Assembly: GCF_015714725.1 (NCBI RefSeq) | Contig: NZ_WBKM01000049.1 | Coordinates: forward strand, 1 to 34,180 | DNA length: 34,180 nucleotides | Direction: 5' to 3' | Source of the DNA: Nostoc sp. WHI | GTDB taxonomy: Bacteria > Cyanobacteriota > Cyanobacteriia > Cyanobacteriales > Nostocaceae | Shown here: positions 16,796 to 24,525 of the stretch, in pieces | How the letters are laid out: each line of letters opens with the position of its first letter | How positions within the stretch are numbered: position 1 is the stretch's first letter | Translations under genes and position numbers: made by a program | The notes under the pieces: generated by a model | The model's input: the letters and a program-made list of their open reading frames with translations, nothing else | Told to the model about the DNA's origin: nothing | Database searches by the model: none

Positions 16796-17386
16796 ATGAC
16801 TATCCCGCTTGTAGAGCAACCCACAGAAGAAAAACTGGTAACTCTCAAGGATGTTTCTTGGGAGCAATTCAAAGGGATTGAGGCACAACTTCAAGAGAAC
16901 CGTAATGTTCGACTATCTTATTTGTCAGGAATCTTAGAAATTATGTCCCCTATTGGAGATAAACATGAAAAAGTTAAAAGTACCCTTGGCTTGCTGCTAG
17001 AAGCTTATATGAAAAAGTTGGGCATCCGGTTTTACAAACGTGGCGGTTTCACTTTGGAAGAACTGGGGTATGCTTCTGGCACACCGGATGAGTCTTACAG
17101 CATTGGTGTAGAAAGGGAAGTTCCTGACATTGTTATTGAAATCATTGTCATCAGTGGCACTATTAACAGGAAAGAGTTATATAAGCCTAAAAAAGTCCCG
17201 GAAGTTTGGTTTTGGAAATCTAATCAAATAAAAATATTCCGTCTTAGCAAAGGTGGCGAGTATGAAGAAGTAGACCGAAGTGGGTTTTTTCCCGACTTAG
17301 ATCCAGCTTTGCTGCTGCGTTATATCGCTATGCCTGACCAGTACGATGCTGTTGTTGAATTTGAGCAAGCTATCCGCAATCAATGA
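16796..17386 (+). CDS. Uma2-family (DUF820) PD-(D/E)XK nuclease-like protein
   Basis: Uma2 proteins are restriction-endonuclease-fold proteins greatly expanded in cyanobacteria; their role is unproven. The 196-residue protein has the family pattern: VSWEQFKGIEAQLQENRNVR at the start, the strand LSYLSGILEIMSP near 42, a middle segment ending REVPDIVIEIIVISG (about 108-122, core Asp and Glu) and YKPKKVPEVWFWK near 130. It differs clearly in sequence from the two tandem Uma2 genes just downstream, which lie on the opposite strand and belong to another subgroup. The start ATG at 16796 fits the family. Confidence 0.85.
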   Translation: MTIPLVEQPTEEKLVTLKDVSWEQFKGIEAQLQENRNVRLSYLSGILEIMSPIGDKHEKVKSTLGLLLEAYMKKLGIRFYKRGGFTLEELGYASGTPDESYSIGVEREVPDIVIEIIVISGTINRKELYKPKKVPEVWFWKSNQIKIFRLSKGGEYEEVDRSGFFPDLDPALLLRYIAMPDQYDAVVEFEQAIRNQ

Positions 17387-17390
17387 ATAT

Positions 17391-17969
17391 TCATTTCCAG
17401 ATAATTTGCAAATTTAAAATAAATCCTGGTAAAACATCCTCTCCTGATAATTGTTGTGGAAATGTTAATATTTCCACTGGTTGACCAAGACGATAAATTT
17501 CTACCTGACGCATTTTAGGATTAATTAACCAACCTAATTTCACTCCGTTATCGATATATTCCTGCATTTTCTCTTGCGTTTCTCTCAAAGTATCGCTGGG
17601 TGACATTAACTCTAAAACAAAATCTGGGGCAATTGGGGGGAACTTTTCTTGTTCTTCGGTTGTGAGTGCATCCCATCTATCTTTACTTATCCAAGCGACA
17701 TCAGGAGAACGGTTAGCACCATTGGGAAGTTTAAAGCAAGTAGAAGAATCGAAGCAAATTCCTAATTGAGTTTGGCGATTCCAAAACACAAAATCTGCTG
17801 CAATTTCAATATTACGATTTCCAGTTTCTCCGCCTGTAGGTGGCATGATTAGAAGTTCCCCGGCTGCATTCCGTTCAAATTTGACTTCAGGATTTTCCCG
17901 ACATAACTGATAAAATTGGTTATCGGTGAGTTGAATGATGGGGTTTAAGTTAATAGCGATCGCTGTCAT
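17391..17969 (-). CDS. Uma2-family nuclease-like protein, tandem copy 1
   Basis: A complete 192-residue Uma2 protein. The beta-strand motif GELLIMPPTGGETGNRN is near residues 37-53, RSPDVAWI near 87-94, and PDFVLELMSPSD near 114-125 supplies the Asp/Glu of the nuclease core; LGWLINPKMRQVEIY follows. About 12 of 192 residues differ from the neighbouring copy, mostly around residues 54-62, 95-97 and 104-113. It is the downstream member of a head-to-tail pair with only 10 bases between the genes and converges on the other Uma2 gene, stops 4 bases apart. Confidence 0.88.
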   Translation of the reverse strand: MTAIAINLNPIIQLTDNQFYQLCRENPEVKFERNAAGELLIMPPTGGETGNRNIEIAADFVFWNRQTQLGICFDSSTCFKLPNGANRSPDVAWISKDRWDALTTEEQEKFPPIAPDFVLELMSPSDTLRETQEKMQEYIDNGVKLGWLINPKMRQVEIYRLGQPVEILTFPQQLSGEDVLPGFILNLQIIWK

Positions 17970-17979
17970 AAATAAGTAT

Positions 17980-18558
17980 TCATTTCCAGATAATTTGCAA
18001 GTTTAAAATAAATCCTGGTAAAATATCCTCTCCTGATAATTGTTGTGGAAATGTTAATATTTCCACTGGTTGACCAAGACGATAAATTTCTACCTGACGC
18101 ATTTTAGGATTAATTAACCAACCTAATTTCACTCCATTATCTATATATTCTTGCATTTTCTCTTGCGTTTCTCTCAAAGTATCGCTGGGTGACATTAACT
18201 CTAAAACAAAATCTGGGGCGATCGCTGGAAACTTTTCTTTTTCTTCGAGTGTAAGTGCATCCCATCGCTCTTGTCTAATCCAAGCGACATCAGGAGAACG
18301 GTTTGCACCATTGGGAAGTTTAAAACAGGTGGAAGAATCAAAGCAAATCCCTAACTGAGTTTGGCGATTCCAAATTCCGAAGTCAACAGAAATTTCAAAA
18401 TTACGATTTCCAGTTTCTCCGCCTGTAGGTGGCATTATCAGTAGTTCTCCGGCTGCATTCCGTTCAAATTTGACTTCAGGGTTTTCCCGACACAACTGAT
18501 AAAATTGGTTGTCAGTGAGTTGGATGATGGGGTTTAAGTTAATAGCGATCGCTGTCAT
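17980..18558 (-). CDS. Uma2-family nuclease-like protein, tandem copy 2
   Basis: Sister copy of the gene at 17391-17969, same length (192 residues), with the same core motifs RSPDVAWI and PDFVLELMSPSD. Distinguishing residues include NRNFEISVDFGIW in place of NRNIEIAADFVFW and IRQERWDALTLEEKEKFPA in place of ISKDRWDALTTEEQEKFPP. Being upstream on the minus strand, it is nearer any promoter for the pair, which would lie between 18559 and 18638. Both copies are intact. Confidence 0.88.
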   Translation of the reverse strand: MTAIAINLNPIIQLTDNQFYQLCRENPEVKFERNAAGELLIMPPTGGETGNRNFEISVDFGIWNRQTQLGICFDSSTCFKLPNGANRSPDVAWIRQERWDALTLEEKEKFPAIAPDFVLELMSPSDTLRETQEKMQEYIDNGVKLGWLINPKMRQVEIYRLGQPVEILTFPQQLSGEDILPGFILNLQIIWK

Positions 18559-18638
18559 AGTAATTATATTGAGATAGTAGTTTCTGCCGTGTTGTACTTG
18601 TATAATCTTTGTTAAAGAATAGAGATAGGAAATAATAT

Positions 18639-18980
18639 TTAAATCGTTGCAAACTCAGTATATTTCCTCACTTCTGGAGGCTGAAAAGCCAACACAATAT
18701 CACTTGCGGGAACATTTAAACTCATTAATTCAGTTGCCATTCCTTCCTCGGTCAAATCTTCTTCAATGTAAATTTTTTCATTTTTAATGCGAATATAGAC
18801 AGAAACTCCCTTAACTCTTTTCCCTTGTTTCCAACCAATATTGAACCACAAATATTGACTTCTCTCATCATCAAACATTAACACTTCATCCACATCAACA
18901 ACAGGTAATTGTGACGAAATCCTTTGATACTCTGTTAAAACTTTCTTAATCAGATTTTGATATTGAGTTAACTTGTCCAT
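18639..18980 (-). CDS. xisI: XisI-family protein
   Basis: XisI with XisH controls excision of the fdxN DNA element in heterocysts of Anabaena; both families have many copies in cyanobacterial genomes without such elements. The 113-residue protein begins MDKLTQYQNLIKKVLTEYQR and contains the family strands SQYLWFNIGWKQGKRVKGVS and KIYIEEDLTEEGMATEL, ending in ASDIVLAFQPPEVRKYTEFA. It overlaps the 3' end of xisH by 13 bases, so translation is coupled. No XisF-type recombinase or element boundary is visible here, so this copy may act in another way, for example as a nuclease or toxin-like pair. Confidence 0.9.
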   Translation of the reverse strand: MDKLTQYQNLIKKVLTEYQRISSQLPVVDVDEVLMFDDERSQYLWFNIGWKQGKRVKGVSVYIRIKNEKIYIEEDLTEEGMATELMSLNVPASDIVLAFQPPEVRKYTEFATI

Positions 18981-19384
18981 TTCAGAATCTCCTGTTTATT
19001 CATATCAACAACTAATAGTGAGACTTGATATTTTTCCACAATTAATCGAATTGCAACTTTTTGAAAGAAATCTTCATAAATTATTTCCCCTATCGCCAAA
19101 TATAATTGTTTTTCAGGATATTCAAGAGAAAGTAGAGCTTTATAAATGAGATATTGACCTAATGCGGTTTCAAAATCACGCATAGGAGAACGACTCAGAA
19201 AACTTTTAATTTCAATAACAATTTGTTTTCCTTCTCTACTCGCAGCAATGGTTTTTTCACCAGCAAGATCGGCAAACAGTTTAACTTCTTCATACTTAAT
19301 TGGATAAGGATCGGCTGTAATTATCCAACCATCCTTAATTAAGGCATTTTTAACCGCATCGTGGTACACATCTTTTGCTGGCAT
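18968..19384 (-). CDS. xisH: XisH-family protein
   Basis: Partner of XisI, with a PD-(D/E)XK nuclease-like fold. The 138-residue protein shows MPAKDVYHDAVKNALIKDGW at the start, a conserved Asp (LFADLAGEKTIAA) near 38-50, EGKQIVIEIKSFLSRSPM (Glu-x-Lys core) near 53-70, and LGQYLIYKALL near 78-88. ATG 19384-19382 is preferred over GTG six bases upstream because family members begin MPAKD. It forms a two-gene operon with xisI. Confidence 0.9.
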   Translation of the reverse strand: MPAKDVYHDAVKNALIKDGWIITADPYPIKYEEVKLFADLAGEKTIAASREGKQIVIEIKSFLSRSPMRDFETALGQYLIYKALLSLEYPEKQLYLAIGEIIYEDFFQKVAIRLIVEKYQVSLLVVDMNKQEILKWTS

Positions 19385-19487
19385 TTTCACCCTGTAATCT
19401 AGACAAAGTAGCTATTGGAGCTAATTAATATAATTGTACTAAGGGCAGTTATATTTGTGATAATTTAATTCGTTCTTTGAAAATTAC

Positions 19488-19601
19488 TTAGCTATACTGT
19501 TGTAAGATTTGAGCGATCGCTTCAGCATCGGCAGCTGGTACGTTGAGACATTTTAATCGGTCATACGTATTAATTCCCACCACCAAAGCGTCTCGACTCA
19601 T
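19488..19601 (-). pseudogene. N-terminal fragment of an orthocaspase (caspase-family peptidase)
   Basis: ATG 19601-19599 opens a 37-residue frame beginning MSRDALVVGINTYDRLKCLN and ending DAEAIAQILQQYS, then TAA. This is the conserved first strand and helix of cyanobacterial p20 caspase domains (ALVVGIN.Y......L..P..DAEAIAQ.L). The His-Cys catalytic dyad lies far beyond the stop and is absent; the 97 bases up to xisH contain no continuation. It is a leftover of a larger gene, probably cut when neighbouring genes were inserted. Confidence 0.65.
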
Positions 19602-19767
19602 CCCGGAAAGCCCTATGATAGTTGTACCGAATTATTTTCAGCTTCTACAAAAAATTTACCGCATTTTCCGTAAAAATTAGTAGAGGCACACATCCGTACA
19701 CCTCTATCTGCAATTCTTTCAGGCGAGATTTATTCTATGACCAACTGGAAAAGAAAACTCAGTAATC

Positions 19768-20478
19768 ATGAGTCAAAATATTGGCGCTGCTAAAATTTCG
19801 ATTATTATTCCAACTCTCAATGAAGCCGGAAATATCAAAGAAGCCATTGCAATTACCCAACCCAGTACAAATGTAGAGGTAATTGTAGTAGATGGTGGCT
19901 CAAAGGATGACACAGTAAAAATAGCTCAGTCTTTAGGTGTCAAAGTTATCTCATCATCTCCCGGTCGTGCTGCTCAAATGAATGCTGGTGCTGTAGCTGC
20001 TAGCGGTGATATTCTGCTGTTTCTTCATGCAGATACCCGTTTACCGACTGGGTTCGATGAGATGATTCGCACAGCACTACAACAATCTGGGACTGTGGCT
20101 GGTGCCTTTAAGTTGCGGATTAATGCCTCATTTATAAGTTTACGATGGGTAGAGTGGGGAGTAAATGTGCGATCGCATTTTTGCCAAATGCCCTACGGCG
20201 ACCAAGCAATTTTTTTAACAAGAAAAGTATTTCTGGAAATTGGCGGCTTTCCCGAATTGCTAATTATGGAAGACTTTGAACTCATGTGTCGTTTAAAACG
20301 CATCGGACGTATTGTAATTATCCCCACACCTGTTCTCACTTCAGCCCGTAGATGGGTAAAAAAGGGAGTGTTCAAAACTACGTTACTTAATCAAGTAGTA
20401 ATTATTGCTTATTTACTTGGTGTTTCACCTGAGCGAATTCATCGCTGGTATCGCCAAGATAAATTTAAGAAAATTTAA
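19768..20478 (+). CDS. TIGR04283-type family 2 glycosyltransferase
   Basis: GT-A fold glycosyltransferase of the TIGR04283 type (arsenosugar/selenodomain-associated transferase 2). The 236-residue protein opens with ISIIIPTLNEAGNI, then EVIVVDGGSKDDT, the SPGRAAQMNAGA segment typical of this subgroup, and the metal-binding LFLHADTRLP. MPYGDQAIFL and MEDFELMCRL form the acceptor and catalytic region. No transmembrane span is evident except a short hydrophobic stretch near the C-terminus (VVIIAYLLGVS). The partners often seen with it, a radical-SAM ArsS-like protein and TIGR04282, are not in the window, so arsenosugar synthesis is not supported. It may be transcribed with the TVP38 genes downstream, 207 bases away. 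Confidence 0.88.
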   Translation: MSQNIGAAKISIIIPTLNEAGNIKEAIAITQPSTNVEVIVVDGGSKDDTVKIAQSLGVKVISSSPGRAAQMNAGAVAASGDILLFLHADTRLPTGFDEMIRTALQQSGTVAGAFKLRINASFISLRWVEWGVNVRSHFCQMPYGDQAIFLTRKVFLEIGGFPELLIMEDFELMCRLKRIGRIVIIPTPVLTSARRWVKKGVFKTTLLNQVVIIAYLLGVSPERIHRWYRQDKFKKI

Positions 20479-20570
20479 GCTGTTTTTCATGTGGATAGTA
20501 TATCTTAGTGACATCGGATTCGAGGTGTAAATTTCAACATTGAGCCTCAGAAGGTCAGCGAAGAGGAAAA

Positions 20571-20596
20571 GGGGCAGGGGGCAGGGGGGAAACCCC
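20571..20596. repeat. G-rich GGGGCAG-type short repeat
   Basis: GGGGCAGGGGGCAGGGGGG followed by AAACCCC, a variant of the heptameric short tandem repeats of Nostoc-like genomes. The G-run can pair with the CCCC seven bases later or form a G-quadruplex. It lies in the gap between the glycosyltransferase and the first TVP38 gene. Confidence 0.5.
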
Positions 20597-20685
20597 ATAA
20601 ATAAATTTATTGGCTCTGAAACAAGGACGTATTATTGCTCGTGTTACGCATCTCAAAATAAATATTTTTGCTTTTGGGCATAAAA

Positions 20686-21432
20686 ATGAAGAAACGTATA
20701 TTAAAATCTAAGCTCAAACTATTACTGTTATGTTGCCTAGTTGGCACTTTGATAATTTCTGCCAAACTGTTGAACATTCAAGGACTTTTGCAAAACTCAG
20801 TCATTTGGGTTCACAGCCTTGGTACTTTAGGGCCTATCGCCTATATAACCATTTACAACTTGGCAACATTACTGTTTATACCAGGTTCTCTCCTAACACT
20901 AAAAGGTGGTTGTTTGTTTGGAGTATTTTGGGGGTCAATATATGTGCTAATTGCTGCAACAATCGGAGCTACCTTGTCTTTTCTCGTTGGACGCTACTTG
21001 TCGCGGGATTGGGTTTCTCGACAAATGGACAAACATCCTAAATTTAAAGCGATTGATTTGGCAGTTGCCAAAGAAGGATGGAAAATTGTTTTATTAACTC
21101 GCCTCTCTCCCGTCTTTCCCTTTAACTTATTAAATTATGCTTTTGGAGTCACACAGGTTTCTCTCAAAGACTATATATTAGGTTCCTTTGCTATTATTCC
21201 CGGTACTGTAATGTACGTTTATATTGGTTCTTTAGCCAGTAATCTGGCCATGATTAACACATCTAATCAACCAACTACTCCAGAAACTCAAATCTGGCAA
21301 TGGGTAATGCGAGTAGTTGGGTTAATTGCTACCATTCTCGTGACTGTTTATATCACAAAAGTTGCCCAGAAAGCTCTTGCTCAAAGTATATCAACAGTAG
21401 GAATAACTGATGATGAAACTAAAAATAATTAA
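20686..21432 (+). CDS. TVP38/TMEM64 (DedA-superfamily) membrane protein 1
   Basis: An integral membrane protein of the VTT/SNARE-associated family, related to DedA scramblase-like proteins. The 248 residues contain an N-terminal span (LLLLCCLVGTLIISAKLL), further hydrophobic segments with the family signature FIPGSLLTLKGGCLFG, and FLVGRYLSRDW. A re-entrant and helical region with LLTRLSPVFPFNLLNYAFG is followed by a C-terminal span. ATG 20686 is taken; an in-frame TTG at 20668 is less likely. The stop lies 23 bases inside the next gene, so translation is coupled. Family members are thought to move lipids or small molecules across the membrane; the substrate here is unknown. Confidence 0.9.
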   Translation: MKKRILKSKLKLLLLCCLVGTLIISAKLLNIQGLLQNSVIWVHSLGTLGPIAYITIYNLATLLFIPGSLLTLKGGCLFGVFWGSIYVLIAATIGATLSFLVGRYLSRDWVSRQMDKHPKFKAIDLAVAKEGWKIVLLTRLSPVFPFNLLNYAFGVTQVSLKDYILGSFAIIPGTVMYVYIGSLASNLAMINTSNQPTTPETQIWQWVMRVVGLIATILVTVYITKVAQKALAQSISTVGITDDETKNN

Positions 21433-22192
21433 GATACCTAAAATTTTTACTCCGACTAACTCGCAGAAGTTTTTGAGACTAAATATATGCCTATTACTAA
21501 TATTTGCGATTGCTTTTTTGTTAAATACAGACTTTGCCTTGGCACAAGAATCTGCAAATCAAAATTCTTTCAATCCCCAAGTGATTTTACGGAATGCGTT
21601 GCAATGGATTGATAGCCTTGGTACAGTGGGAGCGATCGCTTTTATTGGACTTTATATTATCTCTACCGTCGCTTTTTTCCCAGGCTCCATCCTTACCTTG
21701 GGAGCTGGTGTTATCTTTGGCGTAGTTTGGGGTTCGTTTTACGTGTTCATCGGTGCCACCCTCGGCGCTACTGCTGCTTTCCTCGTCGGACGCTATTTAG
21801 CAAGAAACTGGGTTGCGCGTAAAATCGCAGATAACAAAAAATTTGCCGCTATTGACCAAGCTGTTGGTAGAGAAGGATTAAAAATTGTTTTGTTAACGCG
21901 ACTGTCCCCAATATTTCCTTTTAACTTATTGAATTATGCCTTTGGTATCACAAGAGTTTCACTCAAAGATTATTTTATCGGCTCCGTGGGCATGATTCCC
22001 GGAACCATTATGTACGTTTATATTGGTTCCCTTGCGGGTAATCTTGCCATGATTGGTACCGAAGCTCAACCCAGCAACCCCACCATCCAATGGACAATTC
22101 GGATTGTAGGTTTTATTGCAACAGTCGCCGTTACAATTTATATAACCCGTATTGCCCAAAAAGCTTTAGAAGAAAAAGTGAGCAATAATTAA
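21410..22192 (+). CDS. TVP38/TMEM64 (DedA-superfamily) membrane protein 2
   Basis: Close paralogue of the preceding gene, 260 residues, with the same motifs (FFPGSILTLGAGVIFG, FLVGRYLARNW, LLTRLSPIFPFNLLNYAFG, IPGTIMYVYIGSLAGNLAM). It has an additional loop between the first and second span (LAQESANQNSFNPQ), so the first span may be a signal anchor. Consecutive ATGs at 21410 and 21413 lie within the end of gene 1. The two may form a heterodimer. The similarity is high at the re-entrant region and low at the N-terminus, so this is an old tandem duplication. A flavin disulfide reductase follows. Confidence 0.9.
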   Translation: MMKLKIIKIPKIFTPTNSQKFLRLNICLLLIFAIAFLLNTDFALAQESANQNSFNPQVILRNALQWIDSLGTVGAIAFIGLYIISTVAFFPGSILTLGAGVIFGVVWGSFYVFIGATLGATAAFLVGRYLARNWVARKIADNKKFAAIDQAVGREGLKIVLLTRLSPIFPFNLLNYAFGITRVSLKDYFIGSVGMIPGTIMYVYIGSLAGNLAMIGTEAQPSNPTIQWTIRIVGFIATVAVTIYITRIAQKALEEKVSNN

Positions 22193-22196
22193 ACTT

Positions 22197-22240
22197 CTCT
22201 GCGAAACTTTGCGCTTCCCTCTGCGCCCCTCTGCGTTTAA
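22197..22240 (+). repeat. CTCTGCG-type intergenic repeat
   Basis: CTCTGCGAAACTTTGCGC with following CCCTCTGCGCCCCTCTGCG, a repeat also present in reverse orientation at 32608-32648 and as a shorter direct version near 32700-32725. It fills most of the gap between the second TVP38 gene and the reductase. Confidence 0.6.
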
Positions 22241-22263
22241 ACTTTAACCCTCAATTTGCTACG

Positions 22264-23814
22264 ATGACTAATTCAGAATTCGAGAGAGTCACTGTTCGCC
22301 CAATGGATGAGTATAATCAAAAATTAGTATCTTACGTCCATCCACCAAATTGGGTTAATCCTCAACCAGCCGATATTTACGACTTGGTAGTAATTGGTGC
22401 TGGTACGGCGGGATTAGTAGTGGCGGCGGGTGCAGCAGGTCTAGATTTAGGCTTAAAAGTGGCGTTGATTGAAAAGCATCTCATGGGTGGGGATTGCTTA
22501 AATCTTGGTTGCGTACCATCTAAAACTGTGATTCGCTCTGCTCGCGTAGTTGGCGAAATCTGGAACGCCAAAGACTTGGGAGTTAATATTCCCCAACATA
22601 ATATTGATGTTGATTTTCCCAAAGTCATGACAAGGATGCGGCGAGTAAGAGCTGATATCAGCCATAACGACTCAGCAGAGCGGTTCTCATCGTTGGGGGT
22701 CGATGTCTTTTTCGGTAGCGGTCGATTTGCGAGTAAAAATACCGTAGAAGTTGGCGACAAAACTCTGCGGTTTAAAAAAGCTGTAATTGCTACTGGCGCC
22801 AGAGCCGCACAACTGTCGATTCCAGGAATTGAAAAAGCGGGTTATCTAACTAATGAGACGGTTTTTTCCCTAATTCAACGACCGGAACGTTTAGCTGTAA
22901 TTGGTGGCGGCCCCATTGGTTGCGAGTTGGCGCAAGCTTTCAGGCGCTTGGGTTGTGAAGTGGTACTTTTCCATCGCGGCTCTCATCTTCTGAATAAAGA
23001 AGATGCTGAGGCTGCGGAAATTCTCCAAAAAGTTTTGATTAGCGAAGGAATTCGCGTCGTGTTGAATTCCAAGTTAGAAGAGGTAGTAACTGTTACCGAG
23101 GGGAAACGGCTTTACTTTTCCTCCAATGGTCATCGAGATTCGGTGACAGTAGATGAAATTTTAGTCGGTACGGGGCGATCGCCAAATGTAGAAGGTTTAA
23201 ATTTAGAAGCAGTGGGGGTAGAATACGACAAGGGTCAAGGTGTAAAAGTAAATGATTACCTCCAAACGACCAATCCCAAAATTTATGCAGCTGGCGATAT
23301 CTGCATGAACTGGAAGTTTACCCATGCTGCTGATGCAGCAGCGCGGATTGTGATTAAAAATACGCTATTTTCTCCCTTTGGTTTAGGACGCTCTAAACTT
23401 AGTAGTCTGGTAATGCCTTGGGTAACTTATACTGACCCTGAAATTGCCCATGTCGGGATGTATGAACACGAGGCGCAGAAGTTAGGCATTGAAGTGACGA
23501 CAATCAAGATACCTTTTAATAGTGTAGACCGAGCGATCGCTGATGATGAAGAGTCAGGATTTCTCAAAATCCACCATAACAAGGGGTCTGATAAAATTAT
23601 CGGTGCAACTATTGTCGCCAGTCATGCGGGTGAGATGATATCAGTTGTGACTACGGCAATTGTAAATAAGATAGGTTTGAGTAAGTTAAGCAGTGTGATT
23701 CATCCTTATCCCACTCAAGCCGAAGCTATTAAGAAAGCAGCTGATGCTTATCGTCGGACACTCCTAACATCAAGGACGAAAAAATTATTGGGATTTCTGA
23801 CAAAGTTATCTTAA
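22264..23814 (+). CDS. MerA-like FAD-dependent pyridine nucleotide-disulfide oxidoreductase
   Basis: Class I flavoprotein disulfide reductase of 516 residues. The FAD-binding Rossmann motif is VVIGAGTAGLVVA (about 43-55), and the redox-active disulfide GGDCLNLGCVPSK is near 76-88. The NAD(P)H-binding glycine motif AVIGGGPIGCELA (about 212-224), the second FAD contact IYAAGDI near 340 and the C-terminal interface HPYPTQAEA (catalytic-type His-Pro...Glu, about 480) are all present. It lacks the heavy-metal-associated domain and the C-terminal Cys pair of mercuric reductase, so mercury reduction is not supported. Genes of this subgroup are repeatedly found next to, or fused with, TVP38/TMEM64 proteins, as here, suggesting a membrane-linked redox task with unknown substrate. 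Confidence 0.9.
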   Translation: MTNSEFERVTVRPMDEYNQKLVSYVHPPNWVNPQPADIYDLVVIGAGTAGLVVAAGAAGLDLGLKVALIEKHLMGGDCLNLGCVPSKTVIRSARVVGEIWNAKDLGVNIPQHNIDVDFPKVMTRMRRVRADISHNDSAERFSSLGVDVFFGSGRFASKNTVEVGDKTLRFKKAVIATGARAAQLSIPGIEKAGYLTNETVFSLIQRPERLAVIGGGPIGCELAQAFRRLGCEVVLFHRGSHLLNKEDAEAAEILQKVLISEGIRVVLNSKLEEVVTVTEGKRLYFSSNGHRDSVTVDEILVGTGRSPNVEGLNLEAVGVEYDKGQGVKVNDYLQTTNPKIYAAGDICMNWKFTHAADAAARIVIKNTLFSPFGLGRSKLSSLVMPWVTYTDPEIAHVGMYEHEAQKLGIEVTTIKIPFNSVDRAIADDEESGFLKIHHNKGSDKIIGATIVASHAGEMISVVTTAIVNKIGLSKLSSVIHPYPTQAEAIKKAADAYRRTLLTSRTKKLLGFLTKLS

Positions 23815-23820
23815 ACAAAA

Positions 23821-23851
23821 TCAGTGAATAGCTCAGATAACTATTCACTGA
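23821..23851 (+). terminator. terminator hairpin after the reductase gene
   Basis: TCAGTGAATAG and CTATTCACTGA form a perfect 11-bp stem with a 9-base loop, 6 bases after the stop and preceded by AAACAAAA. No downstream T-run is present, but position and stem strength fit transcript end formation. The region 23852-24210 holds a second weaker hairpin (CCCTTTTAT/ATAAAAAGGG, 23953-23976) and a GCGATGTCTAACGAC-type Nostoc repeat near 24155-24190, and no gene I can support. Confidence 0.55.
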
Positions 23852-24210
23852 CACTTCTTACCAGGGAAGATAGCAATTGCTTATATCTTCTCCAAAAAGC
23901 TCTGTAAGCACAGACTGAAACTGACGCTACGTGTAGACTGCATGTTCTTAAACCCTTTTATTTACGATAAAAAGGGAAGCATGAGTATGTTAATATCTCG
24001 GAAAAATAAATAATTGCTGTAGATATATTAAACTTTTAAGCCACTAATCAAAAATTTTATAAGCATTTGAATTAAATTAAATTAAACATTCTTTTTGTGT
24101 TGATTCATGAAGATGGTATTTTGTCAATATAATTTAGATGCGTTTCCCCTGGAAGCGATGTCTAACGACAAGCCGCTATGGGTCTATGCTCAAGTTGAAA
24201 AGTAAGCCAG

Positions 24211-24525
24211 TTATTCGTAGTGATACCGACAAGCGAGAAAATCAATCTGAGTGTTTCCCACGCGATACACAAGCCGATGCTCTAAATCAATTCGCCTTGA
24301 CCAAATATCTGCATCCATATATTTCAATGCTTCCGGTTTACCAATACCCTCAAATGGATCTTGCATTACAGCCGTAACCAAATCCAATATTTTTGATGCT
24401 TTTTGAAAATCTTGCTTGAACCACCAAGCTAAATCTTCTTTGAATTTAGAACTAAAACCAGGACTTCGATTAACAACAACTGGCTTAATCTCACTAGCTT
24501 CAGCTTTCTTTTTCTTCTTGCTCAA
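24211..24525 (-). CDS. yoeB: YoeB/Txe-family mRNA interferase toxin
   Basis: A 104-residue RelE-superfamily toxin of the YoeB subgroup, which cleaves mRNA at the ribosome. After a lysine-rich N-terminal extension (SKKKKKAEASEIKP) the core begins at FSSKFKEDLAWWFKQD. The hallmark DPFEGIGKPEALK is near 56-68, WSRRIDLEHRLVYRV near 75-89, and the catalytic C-terminal CRYHYE ends the protein, with His and Tyr in place. The start is TTG 24525-24523, inside the antitoxin 3' end; no in-frame ATG precedes the core, and the overlap of 26 bases is usual for the family. The extension is longer than in E. coli YoeB (84 residues). Confidence 0.9.
   Translation of the reverse strand: MSKKKKKAEASEIKPVVVNRSPGFSSKFKEDLAWWFKQDFQKASKILDLVTAVMQDPFEGIGKPEALKYMDADIWSRRIDLEHRLVYRVGNTQIDFLACRYHYE

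Larger units (their letters stand above)
17387..18564. repeat. tandem duplication of a ~589-bp Uma2 gene unit
   Basis: The unit starting TATTCATTTCCAGATAATTTGC occurs at about 17387 and again at about 17976, each followed by an almost identical Uma2 gene. The period is 589 bases, gene plus short spacer, so this is a direct head-to-tail duplication and not an insertion. Differences are clustered instead of evenly spread, which suggests gene conversion between the copies or localised selection. Confidence 0.85.

Noticed and set aside
18639..19384. xisH/xisI as proof of an fdxN-type excisable element here
   Set aside because: No recombinase gene, direct-repeat borders or interrupted gene is visible in the window.
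22264..23814. Mercuric reductase (merA)
   Set aside because: The redox motif fits the superfamily, but there is no N-terminal metal-binding domain, no C-terminal Cys pair and no mer genes nearby.
24138..24377. 79-residue plus-strand frame
   Set aside because: Mostly antisense to the conserved YoeB C-terminus, and begins in an intergenic repeat.
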